Origin: Stephanodiscus triporus | Taxonomy: Eukaryota; Bacillariophyta; Thalassiosirophyceae; Thalassiosirales; Thalassiosiraceae | Direction of reading: 5' to 3' | NCBI GenBank assembly: GCA_036939755.1 | Contig: JALLAZ010000296.1 | Span: 1-17,392, forward strand | DNA: 17,392 bases | Part shown: positions 8,618-15,691 of the stretch, one piece after another | How the letters are laid out: every line of letters begins with the position of its first letter | Position numbering within the stretch: position 1 is the first letter of the stretch | Made by a program: the position numbers and the translations under genes | The notes under the pieces: generated by a model | Database searches by the model: none | What the model saw: the letters and a program-made list of their open reading frames with translations, nothing else | What the model was told of the DNA's origin: nothing

Positions 8618-9337
8618 ATGAAGGCCGTGATACTCAGCGTCCTTGTCGCATCGGCATCGTCCAACATGAATAAGCGGAGTTACAATTTCGGTCTACGCGG
8701 ATTGGAAAAGCTCCCCAGAGAACACAGATTTGCCAGCAAACCGAAATCTGCCAGTGCCAAGAATGCTGCAGTTGAAAAAGAGAAACATGGTGAAGCGACT
8801 GCGAAGGAGAATCGGAAGAAGAAGAAGGAAATGAAAAAGGAAAAGGCAGATACCAAGAGCATGAGCAATGAGTTGATTAATGATGCCCCCCTAGTCAAGG
8901 AAGCTGACGCAATAGCTACCGCAGTGGATGGCTGGGCTCCCACTTTGCCGCCAATTCTAGTGCTCACGCCGAAGCCAAGCACGACTCCCTCTCAATCACC
9001 AAGCACGACTCCCTCTCAATCACCAAGCTCAGCGCCAAGCATTGTCCCTGAACAGACAATATTGCCCACATTCTCCCCCACCTTAGCTCCAGCTATCGAA
9101 ATTGAGTCTAAACAAGCCACCGATGCCATTCCTGCGTGTCCCCCTGCCTACGACACCGCCAAGACGACTTATCTTGGCGGAGATTTAGTCGCAGTCACGG
9201 ACAACATCTTCGAATGTAATTCGCTTTCCGAAATGTACTGTAACATAGGCGAATGGGATGTTGCCTTGTTGGATCAGGATGCAGAAGCTGATGAGAAGTG
9301 GAGTAATGCATGGGTGTATGTTGGCCCATGTGTGTAA
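8618..9337 (+). CDS. Secreted Lys-rich and Ser/Pro-linker protein with four-cysteine C-terminus
   Basis: A 239-residue protein beginning with a short signal peptide (MKAVILSVLVASASS). Residues about 52-80 are very rich in Lys and Glu (KENRKKKKEMKKEK). Residues 119-158 form a Pro/Ser/Thr linker that includes two perfect copies of PSTTPSQS followed by PSSAPS, the kind of spacer common in diatom extracellular proteins. The C-terminal 66 residues carry four cysteines (174, 200, 208, 238), probably two disulfides. Their CPPAYD...GGDLV...FEC...W...AWVYVGPC pattern resembles the small aromatic carbohydrate-binding modules of CBM5/12 type found in chitin-binding proteins. That points to a cell-wall or extracellular-matrix role, chitin or biosilica being possible, but this is inference. 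The start is chosen for the signal peptide. Intronless. Confidence 0.8.
   Translation: MKAVILSVLVASASSNMNKRSYNFGLRGLEKLPREHRFASKPKSASAKNAAVEKEKHGEATAKENRKKKKEMKKEKADTKSMSNELINDAPLVKEADAIATAVDGWAPTLPPILVLTPKPSTTPSQSPSTTPSQSPSSAPSIVPEQTILPTFSPTLAPAIEIESKQATDAIPACPPAYDTAKTTYLGGDLVAVTDNIFECNSLSEMYCNIGEWDVALLDQDAEADEKWSNAWVYVGPCV
8975..9028 (+). repeat. 24-bp tandem repeat in the Ser/Pro linker
   Basis: Two perfect copies (8975-8998 and 8999-9022) of a 24-bp unit coding PSTTPSQS, followed by the first six bases of a third. In-frame length variation between strains is plausible. Confidence 0.9.
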
Positions 9338-9533
9338 CGGTTCACATATTCAGCCTCAACGAAATAATTGGAATGATGAGTTCTAGAGGAACGGAAAGAA
9401 TGTTTGATCCAGCCAAGCTCTAGCTTTCCATAATGATAGAAAGAGGCTGTTTTTGTCTCAGCCACACCATCACTCGGCAAGGCTTTGAATGAAAAGATTT
9501 TATAATTGAATTACTCTGACCCTTGACAAATAT
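9338..9533. other. Convergent intergenic space
   Basis: A 196-bp AT-rich gap between the stop of the secreted-protein gene and the stop of the thioredoxin/coiled-coil gene. It must hold both 3' ends; I see nothing else in it. Confidence 0.5.
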
Positions 9534-12500
9534 TCAATAATTCTGATCTGACGATCTCCTCCTCTTCGGCGGCAGACCGTCCTTCAACAGGTCCTTCAGC
9601 GATCCTTCCAGCAGGTGTGGCATGTTGATATCATTCTTCGAATCCTTCATAACAACCACATCGTACTTTGAAACCGCAAAACCACCTGCTACTCGAGTTT
9701 TCTTCAGAAGACTCTTGGCTCTTTCAGCCCTTCGATCAATGGTTTTTCGTTTCATTTCAGATTCCGACTGGCCATCAACTTGTCCCTCTTTCGTCGTGAC
9801 CGCAGAATCGTCTGACTCAATTGCACCAAGAAGTGCAGCCTCAATCCTCTCTTTTGCGTGTGAACTTTCCAGTTCTACAGGCACCTCTTTAGGACGCCCT
9901 CGCACTGCTGCTGTTGCTGCTACCTTGTCACTTTCCCTCATACCAGCAGAGCGCCTTTTGCGCTCTAAACTGTGCTTAGCCGCCTCTGCTTCGGCCTTGG
10001 CTTTTGCATCTGCCGCAGCTGCCAGATTCGCCTCTGCATTTCGTTTTAGTTCATCTGCTTTCTTTATTTCCTCCTTCCTCTTGGCGTCATCAGCTCTTTC
10101 GACACCACGAGCCTTTGCCTCAGCCGCAGCTGCTAGATCCGCCTCTGCCTTGCGTTTCAATTCATCAGCTCTCATTGTTTCCTCCCTTCTTTTGACTTCA
10201 TCAGCTTTCATGGCATCCTGAGCTATCTCGAGAGGTTCAATGCGTTTGGCTTCTTGGGACTTCCGTGCCTCGGCTTTGATCCGCTTCTCTCTATCCCTCC
10301 GATCTTGGTCAGCTTTGGCTGTTAGTGAACATAAAAGGAAGAAAAGAAGTGTTAGCGGGTCACCAATCTAGCTTCAAGAAAAAACAAAACCCCATGTGAT
10401 CGCTTACCTGCCCGTTCTGCCAGAGACTATTTGTTCAGTAGTTAAACAGCAAGCGATAACAAATTAGTGCAAATGAAAAAGATTTCTGCATAATGGACCA
10501 ATCAGAACACTCCCTCTTACCATGCGCTTTGCCGAGGCTTGAGTAGCCGATACCTGTATTTGCTGAGTAGACAGCAGTTGCCTCGATGGGACAATAGTTT
10601 TAGGTGATATAGCAGTTGGCGTTGGTACGGCTGCCTGTCCCTTTTCTTGTGCAGCCGCAGCCCTTACCGTATCTTGATGCTTCTTCCGCTCGAGTTCCAT
10701 CTGACTCTGGTTTTTAGCCTCTGCGGTAGCAGGGCGTTTACTGGCCCTGTCGCTACCACCGCCGCCACCACCTGTGCGCGCACCAACTCCTATACCCATG
10801 GTGCCGCCCTTTGGCTTTGTTTGGGTATTGCGCCTGCTATCTTCCAATGATTTTTCGAACGCCTTGTAAGCCTCGGCAGCCACACGCTTCTTCTCAAAGT
10901 CGTCTAGGCTTTGCCACTTTGCCTGAGAATCATCCTCGGGAGAAAACGATGATTGAGGAGAGGAGTTTTGCCCTGATCCTGCGGTTGATGAAACCGGAGG
11001 GCTAAAGAAACGAGCTGTTGGCTGGGACCCTCCAAATGCGCCTGAAGGGACAATAGGATTTTCAGCTAAACGTCTTTCGAATGCCATGGCCGGAGTTGGA
11101 ACTGGCGCTATTGGTTCTTCTTGACGAATGGTGGAGGGGCGCGGAGTGAATGCACTCCCGGCGCCGGCATAAATGTTCTCTGTCTTCCCTGTCGTCACTG
11201 GCCTTCTAGGAGCCGGTGCTGTGGGACGTTGACTGAACGATGCGGGGGGCATCGCCGGAGCTTCGTTATTGAAGTTCGAAATTACATTCTGATAATAATC
11301 AGGCGTATCGGATGGAACAGACGCAGATCCGGACGATTTTGGCGACCTACTAAAGAACGACGATGTAGGCTTTGATCCACCGAAGGCACCTGCAGGAACG
11401 ATAGGATTTTCTGCCAGTCTACGTTCGAAGGCCAGTGCGGGTGTGGGCAGTCCTGCGGCAGCATTGACAACGGCAGGAGAGGGCGTATTGACTCCAAAAG
11501 AAGCGCTACCAGCACCCTCCCTGATATTATCATATCTTCCTGTCCCCGAGTTGTTGTTGGGGATCAAAAGTGATGACAGACCAGCGCCCTCACTGATTTT
11601 ATCACCTCGGCCCACCCCAGGAGCCTCTCGAATATTGTCAACTCTGCCCGCTCCGGATCTTGGTATACCCGCTTCCCTCCTTGGAGAGATCTCGTCAGGC
11701 ATCAATACATCCTTCAATCGTTCGTAACTCTCCATGCTTTCCTCAACTGAAGCCCAGCCACTACTGGTCTGATCCTTGGCGCCGCCAAACGACGAGCCAA
11801 AGGAACGAGGGTTCGGAGCCTGACCTCTCCACTGCTGTTCCTGCCGACGCGCTATCTCCTCCTCTCGATCCTCGGCCTCCATGCGTGCCCTTCGACCCTC
11901 GGCTTCCATGCGCGCCCGTTCCATCCCGAAAGAGGACGAACCAATTCCACCTTCTTGTTCTTGCTGCGGCGGTTTAGCCCCCCTTTCTGTCATTCGCATG
12001 GCATCTGCGAACTGGAAAGCATTGGCATTCGCAGCGGCACTTTCCATCTCGCTCTCCCGACGCTTCAACTCCTCCACCAACCGCTCTAGGGCATCGGAAC
12101 GTTCCTGCAGCATTCCCATCTCCTCCTCTCGCGACACGATGGCCTCCTCGAGCTCGTTCACGAGAGATGCCGTTCGATCTAGTTCCTTCTCGTAGTCGCG
12201 CTTTTGCGCCTCCATGGTGTCCAGCAAAATATCGGTGGCCTTGTTGCTTGTACGGAGGAGCCTGTCGCGTTCGTCGATTTCGTTCTCGAGCTCGAGGATA
12301 CGTGAGGCCAGTCGTTCGCTCTCCTGTCGGAGTTCCTCCTGCCTCGTCTGCATTTCCCGCGACGACGAATCGTCGCTCATGGACGACGTCCGTGCCTGCC
12401 ACTCGAGCTCCTGCTCGAGGTCCGCGATCCGAGTTTTCAACAAGTCCCGCTCCTCATCCCGCTCCCTCCTCACCTTTTCCAATTCCTTTTGAGTCTCCAC

Positions 12501-14478
12501 GGCCAAGTCCGTGTTGCTGTTGGCAGCATTCCTCATCTGCTCCTCAAGTCGAGAGATATCCCCCTCCAATTCCACGATGCGAGCGGCCAGGACCTTGCGT
12601 TCGTCGTCCTCGCTGCTCTTGATCCTCTCGAGCTGCTTGAGCACGCGACTTGCCTCCTCGGTGCTCGCCACCACGACACGCTTCTCCTCAATCAACTCCT
12701 TCTCCAACTCCGCGATCCTCTGCTCCAACGCGGCGATGTGACCCGTTACCTCCCGTCGATCTTTCGCGTTGGCGTCAGAATTGTACCGGAGCTCGTTCGC
12801 GCTCTTGAACAGTTCCCGCTCTAAGTCGGCGATGCGCGAATTCAACCCGGAGATTTTCGCCGCGTATTCCTCCTCCCTCTGCTTCATCTCGTCCCGCAGT
12901 CGCTGGCTGGCGGCGCTCTCGCTGGACCGAATGGCCTTCTCGCGATCTATCATCTCGCGCGACAGGTCCTTGATTTGGGCCGATAGCGCGCGTCGTTCGT
13001 CCTCGTACTCCTTGGTCTGTATCCGTATAAGCTCGTTCAGCTTGTTGGTCTCCTCCTTGTGCTCGTCCTTCAATCTGACGATACCCCTATCGAAGTCTTT
13101 GCGCAGATTCGACAGCTCCGAGTACAGTCGCGTTATTTCCTCCTCCTTGCGCCGGAGCCTATCCTTGTCCGCGGAGGACGGGGCCTGGTAGTTGATGATG
13201 GTCCCAGCCCCGCCAAACTGCGCCTCCCGCTGTTCCAGCCGGAGCTGCTGATTGCGCTTGCGCTGCTGCTCTCGCACCACGCTCCATTCCTGTTCCCCCC
13301 CGAGGGAGGACGAGGACGACGCGCCGTCGATCTCTGCGACGACCGCGACGCCGTCAATATGCTTGGCGACCTCGTCGATGAGCAGCTGGAACTTCGCGGG
13401 ACCGCACTGAAAGTCCGAGACCTTCCCCCTGCTACCCTTGTACATGAGTATGTACGGGAGCTTCGTGGCGTTCAGGAGGCGGCACATCTCCTCGTTGTTC
13501 GGATCGTCGTACTGCATCTCGGCGAAGCGGACGGCGCCCTCGGATACGAGCTCGCCATCCCGGGACTCGTCGTGCACGTCCCCGAGCTGGGACGCGAGCT
13601 TGCGATAGCGAGCGTCGAAGACCTGGCATGTCTTGCACCACGAGGCATAGACCTTGACTGTGTGTGTGTGTGAGTGGGAGTGTGGGAGTGTGTGACGAGG
13701 GCGAGGGGAGGAGGGTATGTGTGTGTGTGTGTGTGTGTGTGTCAGGTGACGTGAGAAGATAAAGGAGAGGATGAGATGACGGGAGAAAGAGAGAGAAGGG
13801 TAGGTGAAGGGGGGGAGAAGGGAGGAGCGGGACGAATTCGCCGCCGCCGATGCATCCCCGAGGATATTCTCGCGCGCATGCAGCGGTCAGCGGTCCCTCC
13901 CACCCCCACTTATTTATTCGCCGAAAACTCGACTCACCCACGCTAAGCCTCTCGTCCTGTATGACGAAATCCAGCAGATCCTGCGGCTGTCTAATCGAGA
14001 CAACCCTCGGAACGACGCCCCCGCCGTTGTTCTTGCCTCCTCCGATGCCGTAATTATAATTATTCCTCCCCGAGGTGGGAGACGACGACTTCGCGTCGGG
14101 GGGGGAGGAGGGACGCGCGGCCGTCCTTGCTCCCCCTCCCCCTCCCCCCCCCTTGGCCCGAGAGCCGAAGAATCCCCACCGGCCGCCGCCGCCGTCGTCG
14201 TCGCGATCGTCGTCGTCGCCGTTATCCCCCCCCCTCCTGGCTATGTCTTCGAGGTAATTCCCCCCCAGGGCCATTCGGAGCGAGGTCGAGGTCGATGTCG
14301 ACGATTTCGATCTTCCAGGCGGATTCCGGCGCGTCGTCGATGCGACGGAGCCGACGTAGGCCCCGACGACGCCTCCGCCGCCGCCGCCGCCGTGGCATCT
14401 CGTCCTCGACGACGAGGGGGGGAGGACGAGGACGACGACGGAGCAGCACGCCAGGAGGAGCCGCAGCGGCGCGAACAT
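9534..14478 (-). CDS. Thioredoxin-domain/long coiled-coil fusion protein, four exons
   Basis: Spliced exons 14478-13938, 13657-10521, 10426-10408 and 10318-9534 join in phase (1, 0, 1) into 4482 nt, i.e. 1493 residues plus stop. Residues 1-25 are a hydrophobic signal-peptide-like segment (LRLLLACCSVVVLVL), followed by Gly- and Ser-rich sequence that may be a plastid transit peptide. A thioredoxin domain spans about 158-290: WCKTC (Cys188, Cys191) and the cis-proline loop KLPYILMYK (Pro248). About 340-727 is heptad-rich coiled coil. Then come disordered linkers with a duplicated module (917-949 and 1033-1065) and, after a microexon, an Ala/Lys-rich helical repeat, an RGRPK AT-hook-like core (1372-1376) and a basic KRRR near the end. 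A redox-regulated scaffold or tether is possible, but I know of no named family with this layout. Two upstream in-frame ATGs (14646, 14634) would bury the hydrophobic segment, so 14478 is preferred. The 5' half is very GC-rich. Confidence 0.8.
9987..10208 (-). repeat. 111-bp tandem repeat coding an Ala/Lys helix
   Basis: Two diverged 37-residue units: 10208-10098 (KADEVKRREETM...LKRKAEADLAAAAEAK) and 10097-9987 (RADDAKRKEEIK...LKRNAEANLAAAADAK). They predict a long amphipathic helix similar in composition to the TolA stalk. The repeat is in the last exon of the thioredoxin/coiled-coil gene. Confidence 0.8.
10319..10407 (-). other. Intron 3 of the thioredoxin/coiled-coil gene (89 nt)
   Basis: Begins GTAAGC after CGGGCAG and ends TTCACTAACAG, where CTAAC could be the branch point. 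It splits an Ala codon (G/CC), phase 1. The coding frame downstream opens exactly at the acceptor. Confidence 0.85.
10408..10426 (-). other. 19-nt microexon
   Basis: Flanked by AAATAG upstream and GTAAGC downstream, it codes SLAERA plus one base. Only with this exon do the large upstream and downstream exons share a frame; skipping it would shift the frame. Confidence 0.8.
10427..10520 (-). other. Intron 2 of the thioredoxin/coiled-coil gene (94 nt)
   Basis: Starts GTAAGA directly after codon ATG (10523-10521), phase 0, and ends ACAAATAG at 10427. Reading through gives a short tail and a stop. Confidence 0.8.
11004..11102 (-). repeat. Second copy of the 33-residue linker module
   Basis: Codes VPTPAMAFERRLAENPIVPS and the following GAFGGSQPTARFF, residues 1033-1065. 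It differs from the copy at 11352-11450 at only a few residues, while many synonymous bases differ, so the peptide rather than the DNA is conserved. Confidence 0.9.
11352..11450 (-). repeat. First copy of the 33-residue linker module
   Basis: Codes LPTPALAFERRLAENPIVPA and the following GAFGGSKPTSSFF, residues 917-949, partner of 11004-11102. The shared core AFERRLAENPIVP could be a short binding motif. Confidence 0.9.
13658..13937 (-). other. Intron 1 of the thioredoxin/coiled-coil gene (280 nt)
   Basis: Donor GTGAGT at 13937-13932, acceptor CACACACAG ending at 13658. It splits a Val codon (G/TC) so that ...DERLSV joins VKVYASWCKTC, rebuilding the thioredoxin fold across the junction. The coding strand is almost pure pyrimidine over roughly 13680-13835 and holds two CA dinucleotide runs, one of them next to the acceptor. 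Confidence 0.85.
13661..13742. repeat. TG/CA microsatellites within intron 1
   Basis: Two TG runs on the plus strand, at about 13660-13672 and 13718-13742, separated by a G-rich stretch. On the coding strand the first run forms the tract in front of the 3' splice site. Confidence 0.85.
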
Positions 14479-14636
14479 CGTCGACGACTTCTTGCGTGTT
14501 ATATCGCGCACCACTCGCGGCGCGCCTTCTGTCGAATAACGAGGTTCTCGTCCTCCACTGTGGGATGGTCGTTGTCTTGTCGGTCCGATCTTTGTTTTCT
14601 CTTGCTGGCTGTTGTTCCCGCGAAAAGGACCCATAA

Positions 14637-14670
14637 GCCGGGGCATAAGCAACGCCGGGGCATAAGCAAC
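14637..14670. repeat. 17-bp tandem repeat, two perfect copies
   Basis: The unit GCCGGGGCATAAGCAAC occurs at 14637-14653 and 14654-14670, followed by a GC start of a third. It lies 160 bp upstream of the preferred thioredoxin-gene start. Confidence 0.9.
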
Positions 14671-14834
14671 GCTGACTAAATAAGATGAAAATCTAAGATA
14701 ATTAGCAGCGCTAGGTACTAAGAGGTTAGTCTTTTCTCCTTTTCTCCTTTATTCCTACGTTTAGGCCCCAGTATGGCATCAGGGTTGTTTCCACGGTGAC
14801 GCCAGCTTTCTGGTGATCCCCTGTATGCCCTGGG

Positions 14835-14844
14835 TATAATAAAA
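14835..14844 (+). promoter_or_regulatory. TATA-box candidate TATAATAAAA
   Basis: An isolated TATA-like sequence 84-93 bp before the ATG at 14928, in otherwise mixed-composition DNA. Transcription from about 14865 would place the inverted repeat at 14867-14903 in the 5' leader. Confidence 0.4.
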
Positions 14845-14866
14845 TTGCCTTATTTGTGGTTTGGCT

Positions 14867-14903
14867 AGGCCGCACTTCACTTAGAACAAATTTAGAGCGG
14901 CCT
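14867..14903. repeat. Inverted repeat AGGCCGC/GCGGCCT before the accessory gene
   Basis: Perfect 7-bp arms at 14867-14873 and 14897-14903 with a 23-nt spacer, between the TATA-like sequence and the ATG at 14928. It could form a leader hairpin or be a protein-binding site. Confidence 0.45.
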
Positions 14904-14927
14904 CAACTCACACACAACCACTGAATC

Positions 14928-15497
14928 ATGCCCGCTGCCGCTCCCAGTTCCGAGAGCGCTCATCCCCCCAACAATGTCCACCCACCTGGGATCATTTTGG
15001 ACATCGTTGGGACTGCTGACGTTGATCGCGGGCGGAGCTGTGAGGAGCATGAGTGTTGTGGCGACGTACTGAAGGAGGACTTCGTCGTCCGTATTCGCAA
15101 GGAGCAGATCCTTGTGCTGGACTACATCGCTGGGAAAGGTAAGATGAAGGAGCAGACGGCACTTGCCGTCAACTGGGTGTCGGAGGGCGGCGATCGTTGT
15201 CGCGTCGGTGTCCTCCCCCGACCATATGCGGTGCAGGCGCATTTTTGGGATGGGATGTTGTGTCAGGTGGTGAGGGTCATTGCAAAAAATGACCCCAGCA
15301 AAGTTCGTCGCGCGAAACATCACGCGAACAAAGGGTATGCGCGCGTTGCAGTGATCTCCGCCCTGCTGGTCGGAGTCCTTACGGGGAAGGCTCTGGAGGG
15401 GAATGCGAGGGATGGGGAGGGCAGCAGTAAGAAGAGGGATGCGCAGAGGGTCATCGTCGTCATCATCATCATCATTGTCGGACAAGGCGCGGCCTGA
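14928..15497 (+). CDS. Transposon-associated protein of unknown function, probably frameshifted near its end
   Basis: A 189-residue protein. The first 145 or so residues look like a real folded domain: DVLKEDFVVRIRKEQILVLD, then ALAVNWVSEGGDRCRVGVLP, a WDGMLCQVVRVI segment and a HHANKGYARVAVISALL segment. I recall similar proteins next to pogo/CENP-B-like transposases in stramenopile genomes but cannot verify this. From about residue 175 the frame runs through an (ATC)n-type microsatellite as a meaningless Ile/Val tract and stops at 15497. The +1 frame continues instead as a Ser run and then a plausible acidic C-terminus (KARPEYDEWLWTTKAFPRTG) to 15585. So the gene has probably lost its frame in the repeat. 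A 224-codon frame on the other strand is a shadow. It faces the transposase relic tail to tail. Confidence 0.6.
   Translation: MPAAAPSSESAHPPNNVHPPGIILDIVGTADVDRGRSCEEHECCGDVLKEDFVVRIRKEQILVLDYIAGKGKMKEQTALAVNWVSEGGDRCRVGVLPRPYAVQAHFWDGMLCQVVRVIAKNDPSKVRRAKHHANKGYARVAVISALLVGVLTGKALEGNARDGEGSSKKRDAQRVIVVIIIIIVGQGAA
15450..15482. repeat. Trinucleotide microsatellite (GTC/ATC)n
   Basis: A run of CGTCGTCATCATCATCATCATTGTC-type triplets inside the accessory gene. Depending on frame it reads Ile/Val, Ser or, on the opposite strand, Asp. Confidence 0.85.
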
Positions 15498-15585
15498 GTA
15501 CGATGAGTGGTTGTGGACGACGAAGGCGTTCCCGCGGACCGGTCTCAACGAGAGTGATATTGACACCGAGGGTTACGGGTCTTAA
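15498..15585 (+). pseudogene. Out-of-frame C-terminal remnant of the accessory gene
   Basis: The +1 frame relative to 14928 codes DEWLWTTKAFPRTGLNESD and ends at a stop at 15585. It looks like the natural C-terminus of the accessory protein, displaced by a one-base gain or two-base loss in or near the Ser/Ile microsatellite at 15450-15482. Confidence 0.45.
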
Positions 15586-15691
15586 GCAGTAGAAGTAGAA
15601 AGTAATAAAGTAATCCTTGAATTATTATATGGAAACAAATAAAAATAATTTCTAATAAGAACTAATTTATGTAAGCAAATAAAATGAAACC

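Larger units (their letters stand above)
14479..14927. other. Divergent promoter region
   Basis: Lies between the start of the thioredoxin/coiled-coil gene (-) and the transposon-associated gene (+). It holds two 17-bp direct repeats at 14637-14670, CCTACGT at 14754, a TATA-like sequence at 14835-14844 and an inverted repeat at 14867-14903. The part 14479-14652 is an open extension of the thioredoxin gene frame and may be its 5' leader. Confidence 0.5.

Noticed and set aside
9534..10211. Separate 225-residue Ala/Lys-rich gene starting at 10211
   Set aside because: The frame continues 35 codons upstream to a splice acceptor in the correct phase for the microexon and the large exon.
9622..10221. 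199-codon plus-strand Ala/Ser-rich frame
   Set aside because: Antisense shadow of the Ala/Lys helical repeats in the last exon of the thioredoxin gene.
10464..13577. Separate coiled-coil gene starting with a GTG at 13577
   Set aside because: The frame is open upstream through a thioredoxin active site to a good splice acceptor at 13658; splicing gives one longer protein.
13804..14679. Long plus-strand Arg/Pro-rich frames opposite exon 1
   Set aside because: Low-complexity shadows of the GC-rich Gly/Asp-coding exon on the minus strand.
14892..15566. 224-codon minus-strand frame over the accessory gene
   Set aside because: The plus strand has the more protein-like domain, a TATA-like sequence and a clean ATG; the minus frame contains a poly-Asp run made by the microsatellite.
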